Origin: Ideonella_A sp963843805
GTDB lineage: Bacteria; Pseudomonadota; Gammaproteobacteria; Burkholderiales; Burkholderiaceae_C
Assembly: GCA_963843805.1 (NCBI GenBank)
Contig: CAWJLY010000001.1
Coordinates: 434,001 to 498,000, forward strand
Direction: 5' to 3'
Length of the DNA: 64,000 nucleotides
The notes beneath the pieces were generated by a model, which was not told the DNA's origin, ran no database searches, and saw only the letters and a program-made list of their open reading frames with translations. Each line of letters starts with the position of its first letter. Positions within the stretch are counted from its first letter, which is position 1. Positions 50,961 to 60,264 of the stretch are shown here, one piece after another. The translations under genes were made by a program, and so were the position numbers.

Positions 50961-52041
50961 GGTTGGGCAGATCGCGCGGGTCGTCGGTACTGGTTTCGAA
51001 GCGCGGATCAGGGTCCGGCGCAACCACGTTCTTCAGTTGCGAGACATGCTGGTAGACCGCCCGCATCAGGGGCTCGCACCCTTCGCGGGTCAGTGCCGAC
51101 ACGTGGAATACCGGGCCCTTCCAGCGAAAACGCTTGACGAAATCCTTGACTCTGGCTTCACGCTCTGCCTCGGGCACCATGTCCATCTTGTTGAGCACCA
51201 ACCAGCGCGGCTTGGCGTGCAAGGCCGGGTCGTATTTTTTCAGTTCGGCAACGATCGCGCGGGCCTGGGCGACCGGATCCACCGCCTCATCGAACGGCGC
51301 CATGTCGACCAGGTGCAGCAGCAGATGGGTACGCTGCAGATGGCGCAGAAATCGATGGCCAAGCCCGGCACCTTCGGCAGCCCCTTCGATCAGCCCCGGC
51401 ACATCGGCGATCACGAAACTCTGTTCAGGCGCCACCCGGACCACCCCCAGATTCGGATGCAGGGTGGTAAACGGATAGTCGGCGATTTTCGGCCGCGCAT
51501 TCGACACGGCGGTAATCAATGTGGATTTGCCGGCGTTCGGCATGCCGAGCAAGCCGACATCGGCCAACACCCGCAGCTCGAGCTTCAGCTTCTTTTGCTC
51601 ACCCGGCCAGCCCGGCGTCTTCTGACGCGGCGCCCGGTTGGTGCTGGTCTTGAAATGCAGATTGCCGAAACCGCCGTCACCGCCCTTGAGCAGCAGCACC
51701 GGCTCGTCGGGTACCAGCAATTCGGCCAGCACCTCATCGGTTTCGGCATCGCGGATGATGGTGCCCATCGGCATGCGCAGCACGATATCCTCGGCGGCTG
51801 CGCCGAATTGGTCCGAGCCACGGCCAGCCTCGCCATTGCGGGCTTCGTGTCGACGTGCATAACGGAAATCGATCAGCGTATTGAGGTTGCGGCTGCCGAC
51901 CGCGAAGACACTGCCGCCGCGCCCGCCATCACCGCCATTCGGGCCACCGAAGGGAATGAACTTCTCGCGGCGAAAGCTCATGCAGCCACTGCCGCCGTTG
52001 CCGGCGATCACGTCGATGGTGGCTTCGTCTACAAATTTCAT
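50953..52041 (-). CDS. obgE: Obg family GTPase ObgE/CgtA
   Basis: Intact, 362 residues. Ribosome-associated GTPase needed for late 50S assembly. The glycine-rich Obg domain has FVDEATIDVIAGNGGSGCMS, IPFGGPNGGDGGRGGSVFA and LLKGGDGGFGNLHFKTSTNR. The G domain has the P-loop VGLLGMPNAGKSTLITAVSN, the G2/G3 sequences KIADYPFTTLHPNLGVV and VIADVPGLIEGAAEGAGLG, and NKMD in WLVLNKMDMVPEAE. The start ATG 52041 matches the conserved MKFVDEA. It follows rpmA behind a terminator-like hairpin, so reading from rplU into obgE may be partial. Confidence 0.97.
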   Translation of the reverse strand: MKFVDEATIDVIAGNGGSGCMSFRREKFIPFGGPNGGDGGRGGSVFAVGSRNLNTLIDFRYARRHEARNGEAGRGSDQFGAAAEDIVLRMPMGTIIRDAETDEVLAELLVPDEPVLLLKGGDGGFGNLHFKTSTNRAPRQKTPGWPGEQKKLKLELRVLADVGLLGMPNAGKSTLITAVSNARPKIADYPFTTLHPNLGVVRVAPEQSFVIADVPGLIEGAAEGAGLGHRFLRHLQRTHLLLHLVDMAPFDEAVDPVAQARAIVAELKKYDPALHAKPRWLVLNKMDMVPEAEREARVKDFVKRFRWKGPVFHVSALTREGCEPLMRAVYQHVSQLKNVVAPDPDPRFETSTDDPRDLPNHG

Positions 52042-52107
52042 CGGATTCTTCTCGGCAGGCCGGCCCGCAGACCCGGTGTGTAAAGGCACGGCGGCCCTGC
52101 ACAAATG

Positions 52108-52134
52108 CCAAGCCCCGGATAAACCGGGGCTTGG
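52108..52134 (-). terminator. intrinsic terminator/attenuator between rpmA and obgE
   Basis: CCAAGCCCCGG, five-base loop, CCGGGGCTTGG: an 11-bp perfect stem just downstream of rpmA. The minus-strand tail is CATTTG, a weak T-run, so read-through into obgE is plausible. Confidence 0.65.
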
Positions 52135-52158
52135 TCAGGGGTATGCGAGGCAATGCCC

Positions 52159-52415
52159 TTACTGTGCTTCACGCTCACGGTGCGTCGATTGTTCTCACCT
52201 TTGACGGCGAATTTGACTTCGCCATCGATCAGCGCAAACAAGGTGTGGTCACGGCCCATGCCGACGTTGCTGCCGGGATGAAACTTGGTGCCGCGCTGGC
52301 GAACGATGATCGAACCGGCCGGAATCTGCTGGCCGCCGAACACCTTGACGCCAAGCATCTTCGGTTGTGAATCGCGGCCGTTGCGTGTCGAGCCGCCGCC
52401 TTTTTTCTGTGCCAT
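52159..52415 (-). CDS. rpmA: 50S ribosomal protein L27, one-base deletion near the end
   Basis: Ribosomal protein of about 85 residues; its N-terminus reaches the peptidyl-transferase centre. MAQKKGGGSTRNGRDSQPKM, LGVKVFGGQQIPAGSIIVRQ, RGTKFHPGSNVGMGRDHTLF and ALIDGEVKFAVKGENNRRTV are typical. At about 52170 a single base is missing: restoring one G in the codon after VSV gives VSVEAQ and TAA at 52159, the expected end. As written the frame runs on for 40 unrelated residues. An essential gene broken this way is strong evidence for sequencing error. Confidence 0.95.
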
Positions 52416-52456
52416 GGTGGATTGCTCCTGAATCTGAAGTTGGGAGTGCCTGAAGA

Positions 52457-52768
52457 TCAGGCGTTGACGGCGCTGATTTCCAGTTCGGTGAAGGTCTGAC
52501 GATGACCTTGCCGCTTCTGGTAATGCTTGCGTCGGCGCATCTTGAAAATGCGCACTTTGTCATGCTTGCCCTGCGCCACGACCGTGGCAACCACACTTGC
52601 ACCCGCGACCAAGGGGGATCCCACCACCAGGTCCGCGCCGCTTCCGACAGCAAGTACCTGATCGATCGTGATCTCTTGGCCGACGTCCGCAGCAATCTGT
52701 TCTATTTTGATCTTTTCGCCGGCAGCAACACGATATTGTTTGCCTCCGGTTTTTATGACCGCGTACAT
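52457..52768 (-). CDS. rplU: 50S ribosomal protein L21
   Basis: Intact, 103 residues, binds 23S rRNA. MYAVIKTGGKQYRVAAGEKI, KIEQIAADVGQEITIDQVLA, VVATVVAQGKHDKVRIFKMR and RRRKHYQKRQGHRQTFTELE are all family features. It heads the rplU-rpmA(-obgE-proB) group and is divergent from ispB across about 226 bases, the usual betaproteobacterial arrangement. Confidence 0.97.
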   Translation of the reverse strand: MYAVIKTGGKQYRVAAGEKIKIEQIAADVGQEITIDQVLAVGSGADLVVGSPLVAGASVVATVVAQGKHDKVRIFKMRRRKHYQKRQGHRQTFTELEISAVNA

Positions 52769-52990
52769 ATCAGCCCTTTCATTGAACCCGCACCCCAGCG
52801 CCACCGCCTCATCCTGCCGCCTTAAAGACAGCGCAAAGGTAGAGCCCCGCAAGTGCCCCCGCGGAAAACGCGAAGCCCAAGATCATACCATCTCGAAGCA
52901 TTCTCGGCAAGCTACCGGGCCCTCGACACCCGTATACCGACCCGTCACACGCGACCGACCGCTTCCGCGGCGCTTGGCAGCCGCGCTTCT

Positions 52991-52996
52991 TATAAT
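52991..52996 (+). promoter_or_regulatory. candidate -10 box overlapping the first ispB ATG
   Basis: TATAAT, whose last two bases are the first two of the ATG at 52995. No -35 at the right spacing was seen. If this box is used, translation must begin further in, for example at GTG 53031. Confidence 0.3.
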
Positions 52997-54026
52997 GAAT
53001 TTCCTACCCTTCCGGACATCCGAGATCAGCGTGCAGACGGCGTCTCCCACCAAAACGGCGTTGTTCTCCGACGCGATGCTCGAAATGCGGTCCGAAATGG
53101 ATCAGGTCGACGAGGTCATTCGGCGCCGACTGGCATCCAACGTGGCGCTGATCAATCAGATCGGCCGCTACATCATCGATGCCGGCGGCAAGCGGATCCG
53201 GCCTCGTCTGGTGCTGCTGTTTTCGACAGCGCTCGGCTTTCGCGGTCCGGAGCGCCACGAACTGGCAGCGACCGTCGAGTTCATCCATACCGCGACGCTG
53301 CTGCACGACGACGTTGTCGATGAATCGGCATTGCGTCGCGGGCGCCAGACTGCCAATGCGATGTTCGGCAACGCGGCCAGCGTGCTGGTCGGCGATTTCG
53401 TCTATTCGCGCGCCTTTCAGATGATGGTGTCGCTGAACCGGATGCGTGTGCTCGAGGTGCTGGCCGATGCGACCAACGTGATCGCCGAAGGTGAAGTGCT
53501 GCAACTGATGAACATGCATGACCCGGATCTGGCAGTCGAGGACTATCTTCGCGTGATCCGCTTCAAGACGGCCAAGTTGTTCGAGGCCAGCGCCCGGCTC
53601 GGTGCCATCCTGGCCGAGGCAAGCCCGGAGATCGAGGAGGCCTGCGCCGGCTACGGTCGATCGCTGGGAACTGCGTTCCAGCTGATCGACGACGTGCTCG
53701 ATTACGAAGGCGCTACCACCGAATTGGGCAAGAACGTCGGCGACGACTTGCGGGAGGGCAAGACAACCTTGCCGCTGCTGCTGGCAATGTCGCGCGGAAC
53801 ACACGCCGAACGTGATCTGATTCGTCACGCAATCGAGCAAGGCGAAGTGGCGCGCCTCGCCGATATCCTGGCCATCGTCAGGCGCACCGGCGCGATCGAG
53901 GCGACCCGCGAATCAGCGCGCGCCGAAACCGAAAAGGCTCGCCAGTGTCTGGCCACTCTGCCTCCGTCGGAGTCGCGGGAAGCTCTGCTAGAATTATGTT
54001 TTCGCTCGGTGGAGAGGTCGAATTGA
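52995..54026 (+). CDS. ispB: octaprenyl diphosphate synthase IspB
   Basis: Intact trans-polyprenyl diphosphate synthase making the side chain of ubiquinone. The two Asp-rich motifs are in ATLLHDDVVDESALRRGRQT (first) and FQLIDDVLDYEGATTELGKN (second); IIDAGGKRIRPRLVLLFSTA is the usual N-terminal block, and FVYSRAFQMMVSLNRMRVLE follows. It ends LLELCFRSVERSN. The first ATG (52995) coincides with a TATAAT; the GTG at 53031 is an in-frame alternative that would leave a short leader. It is divergent from rplU and 42 bases upstream of tRNA-Pro. Confidence 0.94.
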   Translation: MNFLPFRTSEISVQTASPTKTALFSDAMLEMRSEMDQVDEVIRRRLASNVALINQIGRYIIDAGGKRIRPRLVLLFSTALGFRGPERHELAATVEFIHTATLLHDDVVDESALRRGRQTANAMFGNAASVLVGDFVYSRAFQMMVSLNRMRVLEVLADATNVIAEGEVLQLMNMHDPDLAVEDYLRVIRFKTAKLFEASARLGAILAEASPEIEEACAGYGRSLGTAFQLIDDVLDYEGATTELGKNVGDDLREGKTTLPLLLAMSRGTHAERDLIRHAIEQGEVARLADILAIVRRTGAIEATRESARAETEKARQCLATLPPSESREALLELCFRSVERSN

Positions 54027-54068
54027 CTTCTCCATAGCTGTCGACGCAACGTCGGCGGTGAGTTGCCG

Positions 54069-54147
<79 letters not shown>

Positions 54148-54379
54148 AATTCAGTTTGGCTGCGGCTCAGGCGCTGATGCGCCACGCGATCGGGCGACAT
54201 CGGTCGCGCCAGCGTCTGGCTCGCGTGCTGGTCGATTTACAGCCGCCTTTGAATCAGCGATCATCCGTGGCAACCGGTTATTGGCTCGATTCAACTGACT
54301 CTTTGTGTGATCACCTCGATTTGTCTAGACGCGCGCAGCGCCACCATTCGGCAACTCCGACCGTTCAAGCCCCGGTTCC

Positions 54380-56104
54380 ATGGCTGATACGGATACCCTG
54401 GCCGAAACACCTTCCACGGCATTGTCAGGTGCAGCACGGGTACTGGTTCACGCCGGCAAACTCAACCCGCGGGTAGCCGAGGATCTGACCCGCAAGGCGA
54501 AGGAAAGCAAGTCGAGTTTTGTTGCCGCGGTGATCGCTGCCGGCGCCCTGACGCCCGCCGAACTGGCCCATACGCTGTCGTCGGCGCTCGCTTTGCCCTT
54601 GCTCGACCTGGCGTCGATCACACCCGACCGCTTGCCGCGGAACGTCATCGACAACCGGATGGCGCAGCAGTATCAGGTCGTCGTTCTGGGCAAGCGGGGC
54701 AACCGATTGTTCATCGGCGGCGCCGATCCGACCGACCAGGAGGCTGCCGAGCGGATCAAGTTTGCCACCCAGCTGAGCCCTGAATGGGTGATCGTCGAAC
54801 ACGACAAGTTGTCTCGCTTGGTCGAATCGCGCAACGGCAGTGCCGCCGAGACGCTCGAGATCCTGACTTCCGGCGAGTTCGAGTTCGACGTCACCGAGGA
54901 GACCAGTGCCGCCGAAGCCAACGAGGTGACGGCAGAAGTCGAAGACGCCCCGGTGGTGCGCTTCCTGCAGAAGATGCTGATCGATGCGATCAACGCGCGC
55001 GCCTCCGACCTGCACTTCGAGCCCTACGAATACCACTATCGGGTGCGCTTTCGGATCGATGGCGAATTGCGTGAAATCACCCAGCCACCGATTGCGATCA
55101 AGGACAAGCTGGCGTCGCGGATCAAGGTGATTTCGCGCCTCGATATTTCCGAGAAGCGGGTCCCCCAGGATGGGCGGATGAAGCTGAAGTTCGGCAGCAA
55201 GGCGATCGATTTTCGGGTCAGCACCCTGCCCACCCTGTTCGGCGAAAAGATCGTCATCCGGATTCTCGATCCATCGAGCGCCAAGCTGGGCATCGAGGCC
55301 CTGGGCTACGAGAAGATCGAAAAGGAACGACTGCTCAACGCAATTGCGCGGCCATACGGAATGATTCTGGTCACCGGTCCGACCGGCTCGGGCAAGACGG
55401 TGTCGCTGTATACCTGCCTGAATATCCTGAACCAGCCGGGCGTCAACATCGCAACGGTCGAAGACCCGGCCGAAATCAACCTGCCCGGCATCAATCAGGT
55501 CAACGTCAACGAAAAGGCAGGGCTGAATTTCGCGATCGCCCTGAAGGCATTCCTGCGTCAGGATCCGGACATCATCATGGTTGGTGAGATCCGTGATCTG
55601 GAAACCGCCGATATCGCGCTGAAGGCGGCGCAGACCGGTCACCTGGTGCTGTCGACACTGCACACCAACGATGCGCCGACCACGCTCAGCCGTTTGATGA
55701 ACATGGGTGTGCCACCGTTCAACATCGCATCGGCGGTGCTGCTGATTTCCGCCCAGCGGCTGGTCCGCAAGCTGTGCGAGACGTGCAAGGCGCCCGCCGA
55801 ATACCCGCGCGAAGCCATGCTCCGGGCCGGCTATCAAGAAGACGAGCTCGACGACAGTTGGCAGCCTTTCCGGGCGGTCGGCTGCTCGGCGTGCAACAAC
55901 GGTTACAAGGGCCGGGTCGGTATCTATCAAGTCATGCCGATAACGGACGAAATACAGCGGATCATCCTCAGCGAAGGGACGGCGCTCGATATCGCCGATC
56001 AAGCCCGGCGCGAAGGCGTTCGTGATCTGCGGCAGTCCGGCCTCGTCAAGGTGAAACTGGGCGTGACGACCCTCGAAGAAGTGATATCAGCAACCAACGA
56101 TTGA
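54380..56104 (+). CDS. pilB: type IV pilus assembly ATPase PilB
   Basis: Intact, 574 residues, cytoplasmic hexameric ATPase for pilus extension. The N-terminal MshEN/N1 domain covers about 30-160. The ATPase core has Walker A ILVTGPTGSGKTVSLYTCLN near residue 333, the Asp box EIRDLETADIALKAAQTGHL and the His box LVLSTLHTNDAPTTLSRLM. The four-Cys zinc site is in RKLCETCKAPAEYP and VGCSACNNGYKGRVGIYQVM. It leads pilB-pilC-pilD. The 234 bases between tRNA-Pro and the ATG hold no gene I can support and probably contain its promoter. Confidence 0.97.
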   Translation: MADTDTLAETPSTALSGAARVLVHAGKLNPRVAEDLTRKAKESKSSFVAAVIAAGALTPAELAHTLSSALALPLLDLASITPDRLPRNVIDNRMAQQYQVVVLGKRGNRLFIGGADPTDQEAAERIKFATQLSPEWVIVEHDKLSRLVESRNGSAAETLEILTSGEFEFDVTEETSAAEANEVTAEVEDAPVVRFLQKMLIDAINARASDLHFEPYEYHYRVRFRIDGELREITQPPIAIKDKLASRIKVISRLDISEKRVPQDGRMKLKFGSKAIDFRVSTLPTLFGEKIVIRILDPSSAKLGIEALGYEKIEKERLLNAIARPYGMILVTGPTGSGKTVSLYTCLNILNQPGVNIATVEDPAEINLPGINQVNVNEKAGLNFAIALKAFLRQDPDIIMVGEIRDLETADIALKAAQTGHLVLSTLHTNDAPTTLSRLMNMGVPPFNIASAVLLISAQRLVRKLCETCKAPAEYPREAMLRAGYQEDELDDSWQPFRAVGCSACNNGYKGRVGIYQVMPITDEIQRIILSEGTALDIADQARREGVRDLRQSGLVKVKLGVTTLEEVISATND

Positions 56105-56235
56105 CCTGCGGCCGGACGACCGGCGCGTGGCATCCTGCGAATACGATGCAAATAGTCCGACAATCCGGCCCGACAGGCTGGTAGACGGCCCCGATCGATC
56201 AAGCCCTTCGGCATAGAACACTGACCGACAAGACC

Positions 56236-57457
56236 ATGGCGACTGCAGCGGCCGCACGCAACATCAAGGAAATTGTCTTCGAGTGGGAAGGCAAGGACAA
56301 GAACGGCAAGATCGTTCGCGGTGAGATGCGCGCCGGAGGCGAAGCGGTGGTCAGTGCCAGCCTGCGCCGCCAGGGCATTCTGGTCAGCAAGCTGAAAAAG
56401 CGCCGCATGAGCGGCGGGCGCTCGATCAAGCAGAAAGACATCGCGATCTTCACCCGTCAACTGTCGACCATGATGCGTGCCGGTGTGCCGCTGATCCAGT
56501 CGTTCGATATCGTCGGTCGCGGCAGCACCAACCCGCGGATGACTCGCTTGCTCAACGATATTCGCAGCGATGTCGAGACCGGCACCAGCCTGTCTGCGGC
56601 ATTTCGCAAGCACCCGCTCTACTTCGACGCCCTTTATTGCAACCTCGTCGAGGCCGGTGAAGCCGGCGGTATCCTGGAAGCCCTGCTCGATCGCCTGGCG
56701 ATCTACCAGGAAAAGACGATGGCGATCAAGAACAAGATCAAGTCCGCACTTGATCTACCCGATCGCCGTGCTGCTCGTCGCCTTTGTCGTCTTGTCGGTG
56801 ATCATGATCTTCGTGATCCCGGCATTCAAGGAAGTCTTCAGCTCGTTCGGCGCCGATCTGCCGGCACCGACGCTGATCGTCATCGCGATGTCGGAGTTTT
56901 TCGTCTCCTATTGGTGGGCGATCTTCGGGTTTCTCGGCGGCGGTGTGTATTTCTTCCTGCAGTCCTGGAAACGCTCCGAGAAGATGCAGAAGTTCATGGA
57001 CCGGCTGCTGCTGAAGGTGCCGGTCTTCGGTCCGCTGGTCAACAAATCGGCCGTGGCGCGCTGGACCCGCACCTTGTCGACCATGTTCGCAGCCGGTGTG
57101 CCGCTGGTCGAAGCGCTCGATTCGGTCGGCGGCGCTTCGGGCAACGCGGTATTTGCCGAAGCGACCGAGAAGATCCAGCGCGACGTGTCCACCGGCGCGG
57201 CCTTGACCACCTCGATGCAGACGACCGGTGTGTTCCCGACGATGGTGCTGCAGATGTGCGCAATCGGCGAAGAATCAGGTGCTCTCGATCAGATGCTCGG
57301 CAAGGCTGCCGAGTTCTATGAAGACGAGGTCGACGAGGCGGTGAAGGGACTGTCCAGCCTGATGGAGCCGTTCATCATCGTCATCCTCGGCACCTTGATC
57401 GGCGGCATCGTCGTCGCGATGTATCTGCCGATCTTCAAATTGGGTCAGGTGGTGTGA
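56236..57457 (+). CDS. pilC: type IV pilus inner-membrane platform protein PilC, one-base insertion
   Basis: Platform protein on which PilB and PilT act, about 407 residues. The first GspF domain is in FTRQLSTMMRAGVPLIQSFD and LYFDALYCNLVEAGEAGGIL. At 56750-56751 CTGATC reads CTTGATC; removing one T joins KNKIKSAL to IYPIAVLLVAFVVLSVIMIF. The rest is intact: FGPLVNKSAVARWTRTLSTM, FAAGVPLVEALDSVGGASGN, MQTTGVFPTMVLQMCAIGEE and LMEPFIIVILGTLIGGIVVA. It ends overlapping pilD (GTGA). The clean reading on both sides argues for a sequencing error. Confidence 0.95.
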
Positions 57458-58323
57458 GCGAGCAGTGGTTGGCGCAATATCAATGGTTGTTGTCTCCATG
57501 GGCCTTGGCGGTGCTTGGGCTGTGCATCGGCAGCTTCCTCAACGTCGTGATCCACCGCATGCCGTTGATGCTCGAACGGCAATGGCAGATCGACAGCGCC
57601 GAGATGCTCGGCGTCTCGCCGCCCGACGCTGATCAATCGACGCCGCTCAGCCTGTCGAGACCGCGATCGTTCTGCCCTGGTTGCAAGAAGCCGATTGCCT
57701 GGACGCGCAACATCCCGCTGGTCAGCTACCTCGCACTGCGCGGCCGCTGTGGTGAGTGCGGCAAGTCGATCTCGCTTCGCTACCCGCTGATCGAACTGGT
57801 ATGCGCGGCGCTGTTCGCGCTGGTCGCCTGGCGTTTCGGGGACCAGCCGGTGGCCCTTTTGTGGTGCGGCTTCGTTGCAGCCTTGCTGGCTTTGGCAGGC
57901 ATCGATTGGGACACCACGTTGCTGCCGGACAACCTCACCTTGCCGCTGCTGTGGGCCGGCCTGGCAGCGGCGGCGCTGCGCTGGACCGTACCGCTCGCCG
58001 ATGCCGTCTGGGGCGCAATTGCCGGTTATCTGTGCCTGTGGTCGGTATATTGGGTCTTCAAGCTTGTCACCGGCAAGGAGGGCATGGGTTACGGCGATTT
58101 CAAGCTGCTCGCCGCTCTGGGCGCCTGGCTCGGCGTCTCGATGATTGTGCCGATCATTCTGGCCGCATCGGTCATCGGCGCCTGCGTGGGTATGGCGATG
58201 AAGCTGAACGCATCATTGCGCGAAGGCCGCTACGTGCCGTTCGGCCCGTTTCTCGCCGCGGCTGGCGTCGCCGTACTGCTACTGGGCAACCAGCGGGTGC
58301 TCGGCTGGCTGGGTTGGGCTTGA
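57454..58323 (+). CDS. pilD: prepilin peptidase PilD
   Basis: Intact, 289 residues, GTG start overlapping pilC by four bases. Inner-membrane aspartyl protease and N-methylase that processes type IV prepilins and pseudopilins. The N-terminal methylase part has LGLCIGSFLNVVIHRMPLML and the zinc-binding four-Cys segment with CPGCKKPIAW and CGECGKSISLRYPLIEL. The catalytic Asp pair lies in LLALAGIDWDTTLLPDNLTL and GMGYGDFKLLAALGAWLG (GxGD). About eight hydrophobic segments. No pilin gene is in the window. Confidence 0.96.
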   Translation: MSEQWLAQYQWLLSPWALAVLGLCIGSFLNVVIHRMPLMLERQWQIDSAEMLGVSPPDADQSTPLSLSRPRSFCPGCKKPIAWTRNIPLVSYLALRGRCGECGKSISLRYPLIELVCAALFALVAWRFGDQPVALLWCGFVAALLALAGIDWDTTLLPDNLTLPLLWAGLAAAALRWTVPLADAVWGAIAGYLCLWSVYWVFKLVTGKEGMGYGDFKLLAALGAWLGVSMIVPIILAASVIGACVGMAMKLNASLREGRYVPFGPFLAAAGVAVLLLGNQRVLGWLGWA

Positions 58324-58339
58324 GACGCGACAAGCTGCC

Positions 58340-58996
58340 GTGTCAATCCGAGTGCCGCCGCTCCGAATCGGTCTGACCGGGGGAATTGGCAGCGGCAAAA
58401 GCACCGTTGCCGGGATGTTTGCCAGCCTCGGCGCCGAGGTGATCGACAGCGACGCCATCGCCCGCCGGCTGACCGAACCTGGCGGCGCCGCCATCGAAGC
58501 ATTGCGCCAATCATTCGGCGCCGATTTCATCGATGCCGATGGCGCGCTGGATCGGCAGCGGATGCGCGAACTGGCATTTTCCGACGCCTCGGCCAAGCGC
58601 AGGCTCGAAGCCATTCTTCATCCGCTGATCGGCGAACAGACCGCGGCGCAGAGCCGGCTGAAGCCTGATTCGGTACTGATTTTCGACGTCCCCCTGCTGG
58701 TTGAATCAAGAACCTGGCGAGCCCGGGTCGACCGTGTCTGCGTCGTCGACTGCCGCGAAGCACTGCAGGTGCAGCGCGTGATGGCGCGCTCCGGCTGGAC
58801 TGCCGAGGCGGTGCGCGCCGTGCTCGACCGCCAGGCAAGCCGGGCCGAACGCCGGGCGGCCGCCGACGACGTCTTGTTCAACGACAACGTCAGCTTGAGC
58901 GAATTGAGTGCGCAAGTTCACCGCCTGTGGCAGCACATCATGGCAGCCAGCCCGCTGGTTGCCGAACCGGCAGGCAGCGTCGGTCCGGCGGCCTGA
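58340..58996 (+). CDS. coaE: dephospho-CoA kinase
   Basis: Intact, 218 residues, GTG start. Last step of CoA synthesis: phosphorylates the ribose 3'-OH of dephospho-CoA. P-loop RIGLTGGIGSGKSTVAGMFA near residue 10, then AEVIDSDAIARRLTEPGGAA with the substrate-binding DxD region, DVPLLVESRTWRARVDRVCV and the lid DRQASRAERRAAADDVLFND. It is 16 bases after pilD and precedes zapD, the conserved betaproteobacterial order. Confidence 0.96.
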   Translation: MSIRVPPLRIGLTGGIGSGKSTVAGMFASLGAEVIDSDAIARRLTEPGGAAIEALRQSFGADFIDADGALDRQRMRELAFSDASAKRRLEAILHPLIGEQTAAQSRLKPDSVLIFDVPLLVESRTWRARVDRVCVVDCREALQVQRVMARSGWTAEAVRAVLDRQASRAERRAAADDVLFNDNVSLSELSAQVHRLWQHIMAASPLVAEPAGSVGPAA

Positions 58997-59116
58997 GGCC
59001 CCGACACCGAGCGACAGCGACCGAAGAGGTGCTGCCGGGGAATGTCGGCGACCCTGTGGAACAATCGACGTTTGCGGTCATCCAGATGCCCGCCGTGATC
59101 TGCAAGGAATGCCGCT

Positions 59117-59873
59117 TTGGTTCGCTACGAATACCCGTTCAACGAGAGCATCCGTACGATGCTTACGGGTCGAGCACCTGTTTGATCGGCTCGCCCAGTT
59201 GATGCCGCGCGAAGCGCCGGTGGACCACCATTTCGCGCTGGTGACCCTGTTCGAGATCATGGACGTCGCCTCGCGCGCCGATCTGAAATCCGATGTGCTG
59301 AAGGAGCTCGAGCGCAGCCGGATCGCGCTCAACGGTTACCGCGGCAACCCGTCGATTTCCGAGCAGTCGCTGGATGCGATGATCGGCCGGCTCGACCATG
59401 CCTATGAAGGCTGAACCAGTCGGCAGGCAAGGCCGGCCAGGCGTTGGCCGCCAACGAATGGCTGATGAGCATCCGCAGCCGCGTCAGCATTCCCGGCGGC
59501 ACCTGCGAATTCGATCTGCCGGCGTACTACGCCTGGCAGCAGCGGGATGGCGCACAGACGCCGCACCGACCTGCTGAACTGGACCGGCTCGATGATGCCG
59601 CTGGCCGAAGCGCTGAGCCTGCTGCTGGGGCTGATTCGCGATGCCGGCGTGCCGCACAAGGTGGCGGCGCCGGCCGGTCACTTCCAGCAAAGCCTGCCGG
59701 CCGGGCGAACCTACCATCTGCTGCGCCTGCGCGTCGACGGCGGGCTCGACGTGGTGCCCGAAATCACCGTGCATCGACTGCTGGTATCGGTGCGCTGGAT
59801 GAAGCAGGATGGCGAAGGCCGGCTGAGGCCGATCCAGCAGGATATCGCCTTCGAACTGTCGCTGTGCAGCTGA
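59117..59873 (+). CDS. zapD: cell division protein ZapD, TTG start, frameshifted
   Basis: ZapD cross-links FtsZ filaments at the division site. The correct N-terminus is LVRYEYPFNESIRTML from a TTG at 59117, with AAGGA eight bases upstream. A frame change near 59167 leads to RVEHLFDRLAQLMPREAPVD, ALVTLFEIMDVASRADLKSD and VLKELERSRIALNGYRGNPS. Another near 59415 and one near 59560 give ANEWLMSIRSRVSIPGGTCE, FDLPAYYAWQQ, then TDLLNWTGSMMPLAEALSLL and GRTYHLLRLRVDGGLDVVPE. About 252 residues, the family length. Position between coaE and yacG supports it. Confidence 0.9.
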
Positions 59874-60023
59874 GTACCCATTTCACGAATACGCACATGA
59901 AATCGCGCCTTCGGACCACGGCTGCGTTGCAATTCGTCGCGATCCCTCCAGGTATCGCCGCGGTTTGCGCCGCAGCCTGGACCGGACCGCATCGCGGGTA
60001 CGTCTCGGTGAAAGGGGGTAGCG

Positions 60024-60248
60024 GTGACCACCGGCAACCCGCCCGTGAGGATCGTCATTTGCCCGACTTGCAAGGGGCCGAGCCGCTATGCGGCCGACAA
60101 CCCGTACCGGCCGTTCTGCAGCGAGCGCTGCCGCAATTTCGATCTCGGCGCCTGGGCCAGCGAGCAATTCAGGGTTGGCGTCGAGCCGCCCGGCGACGAG
60201 GCCGACGAGCCGAGGCAGGCCGGTGGCAGTCTTACCCCACCGCACTGA
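60024..60248 (+). CDS. yacG: DNA gyrase inhibitor YacG
   Basis: Intact, 74 residues, GTG start. A small zinc protein that binds GyrB and blocks DNA binding. The zinc site is CXXC and CX3C in VICPTCKGPSRYA and RPFCSERCRNFDLGAWASEQ. The acidic C-terminal tail (GVEPPGDEADEP) is usual. It ends the pilB-pilC-pilD-coaE-zapD-yacG group and is convergent with fpr, 16 bases away. The 150 bases before it hold nothing I can support. Confidence 0.93.
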   Translation: MTTGNPPVRIVICPTCKGPSRYAADNPYRPFCSERCRNFDLGAWASEQFRVGVEPPGDEADEPRQAGGSLTPPH

Positions 60249-60264
60249 CAACTTCGCCGCAGCT

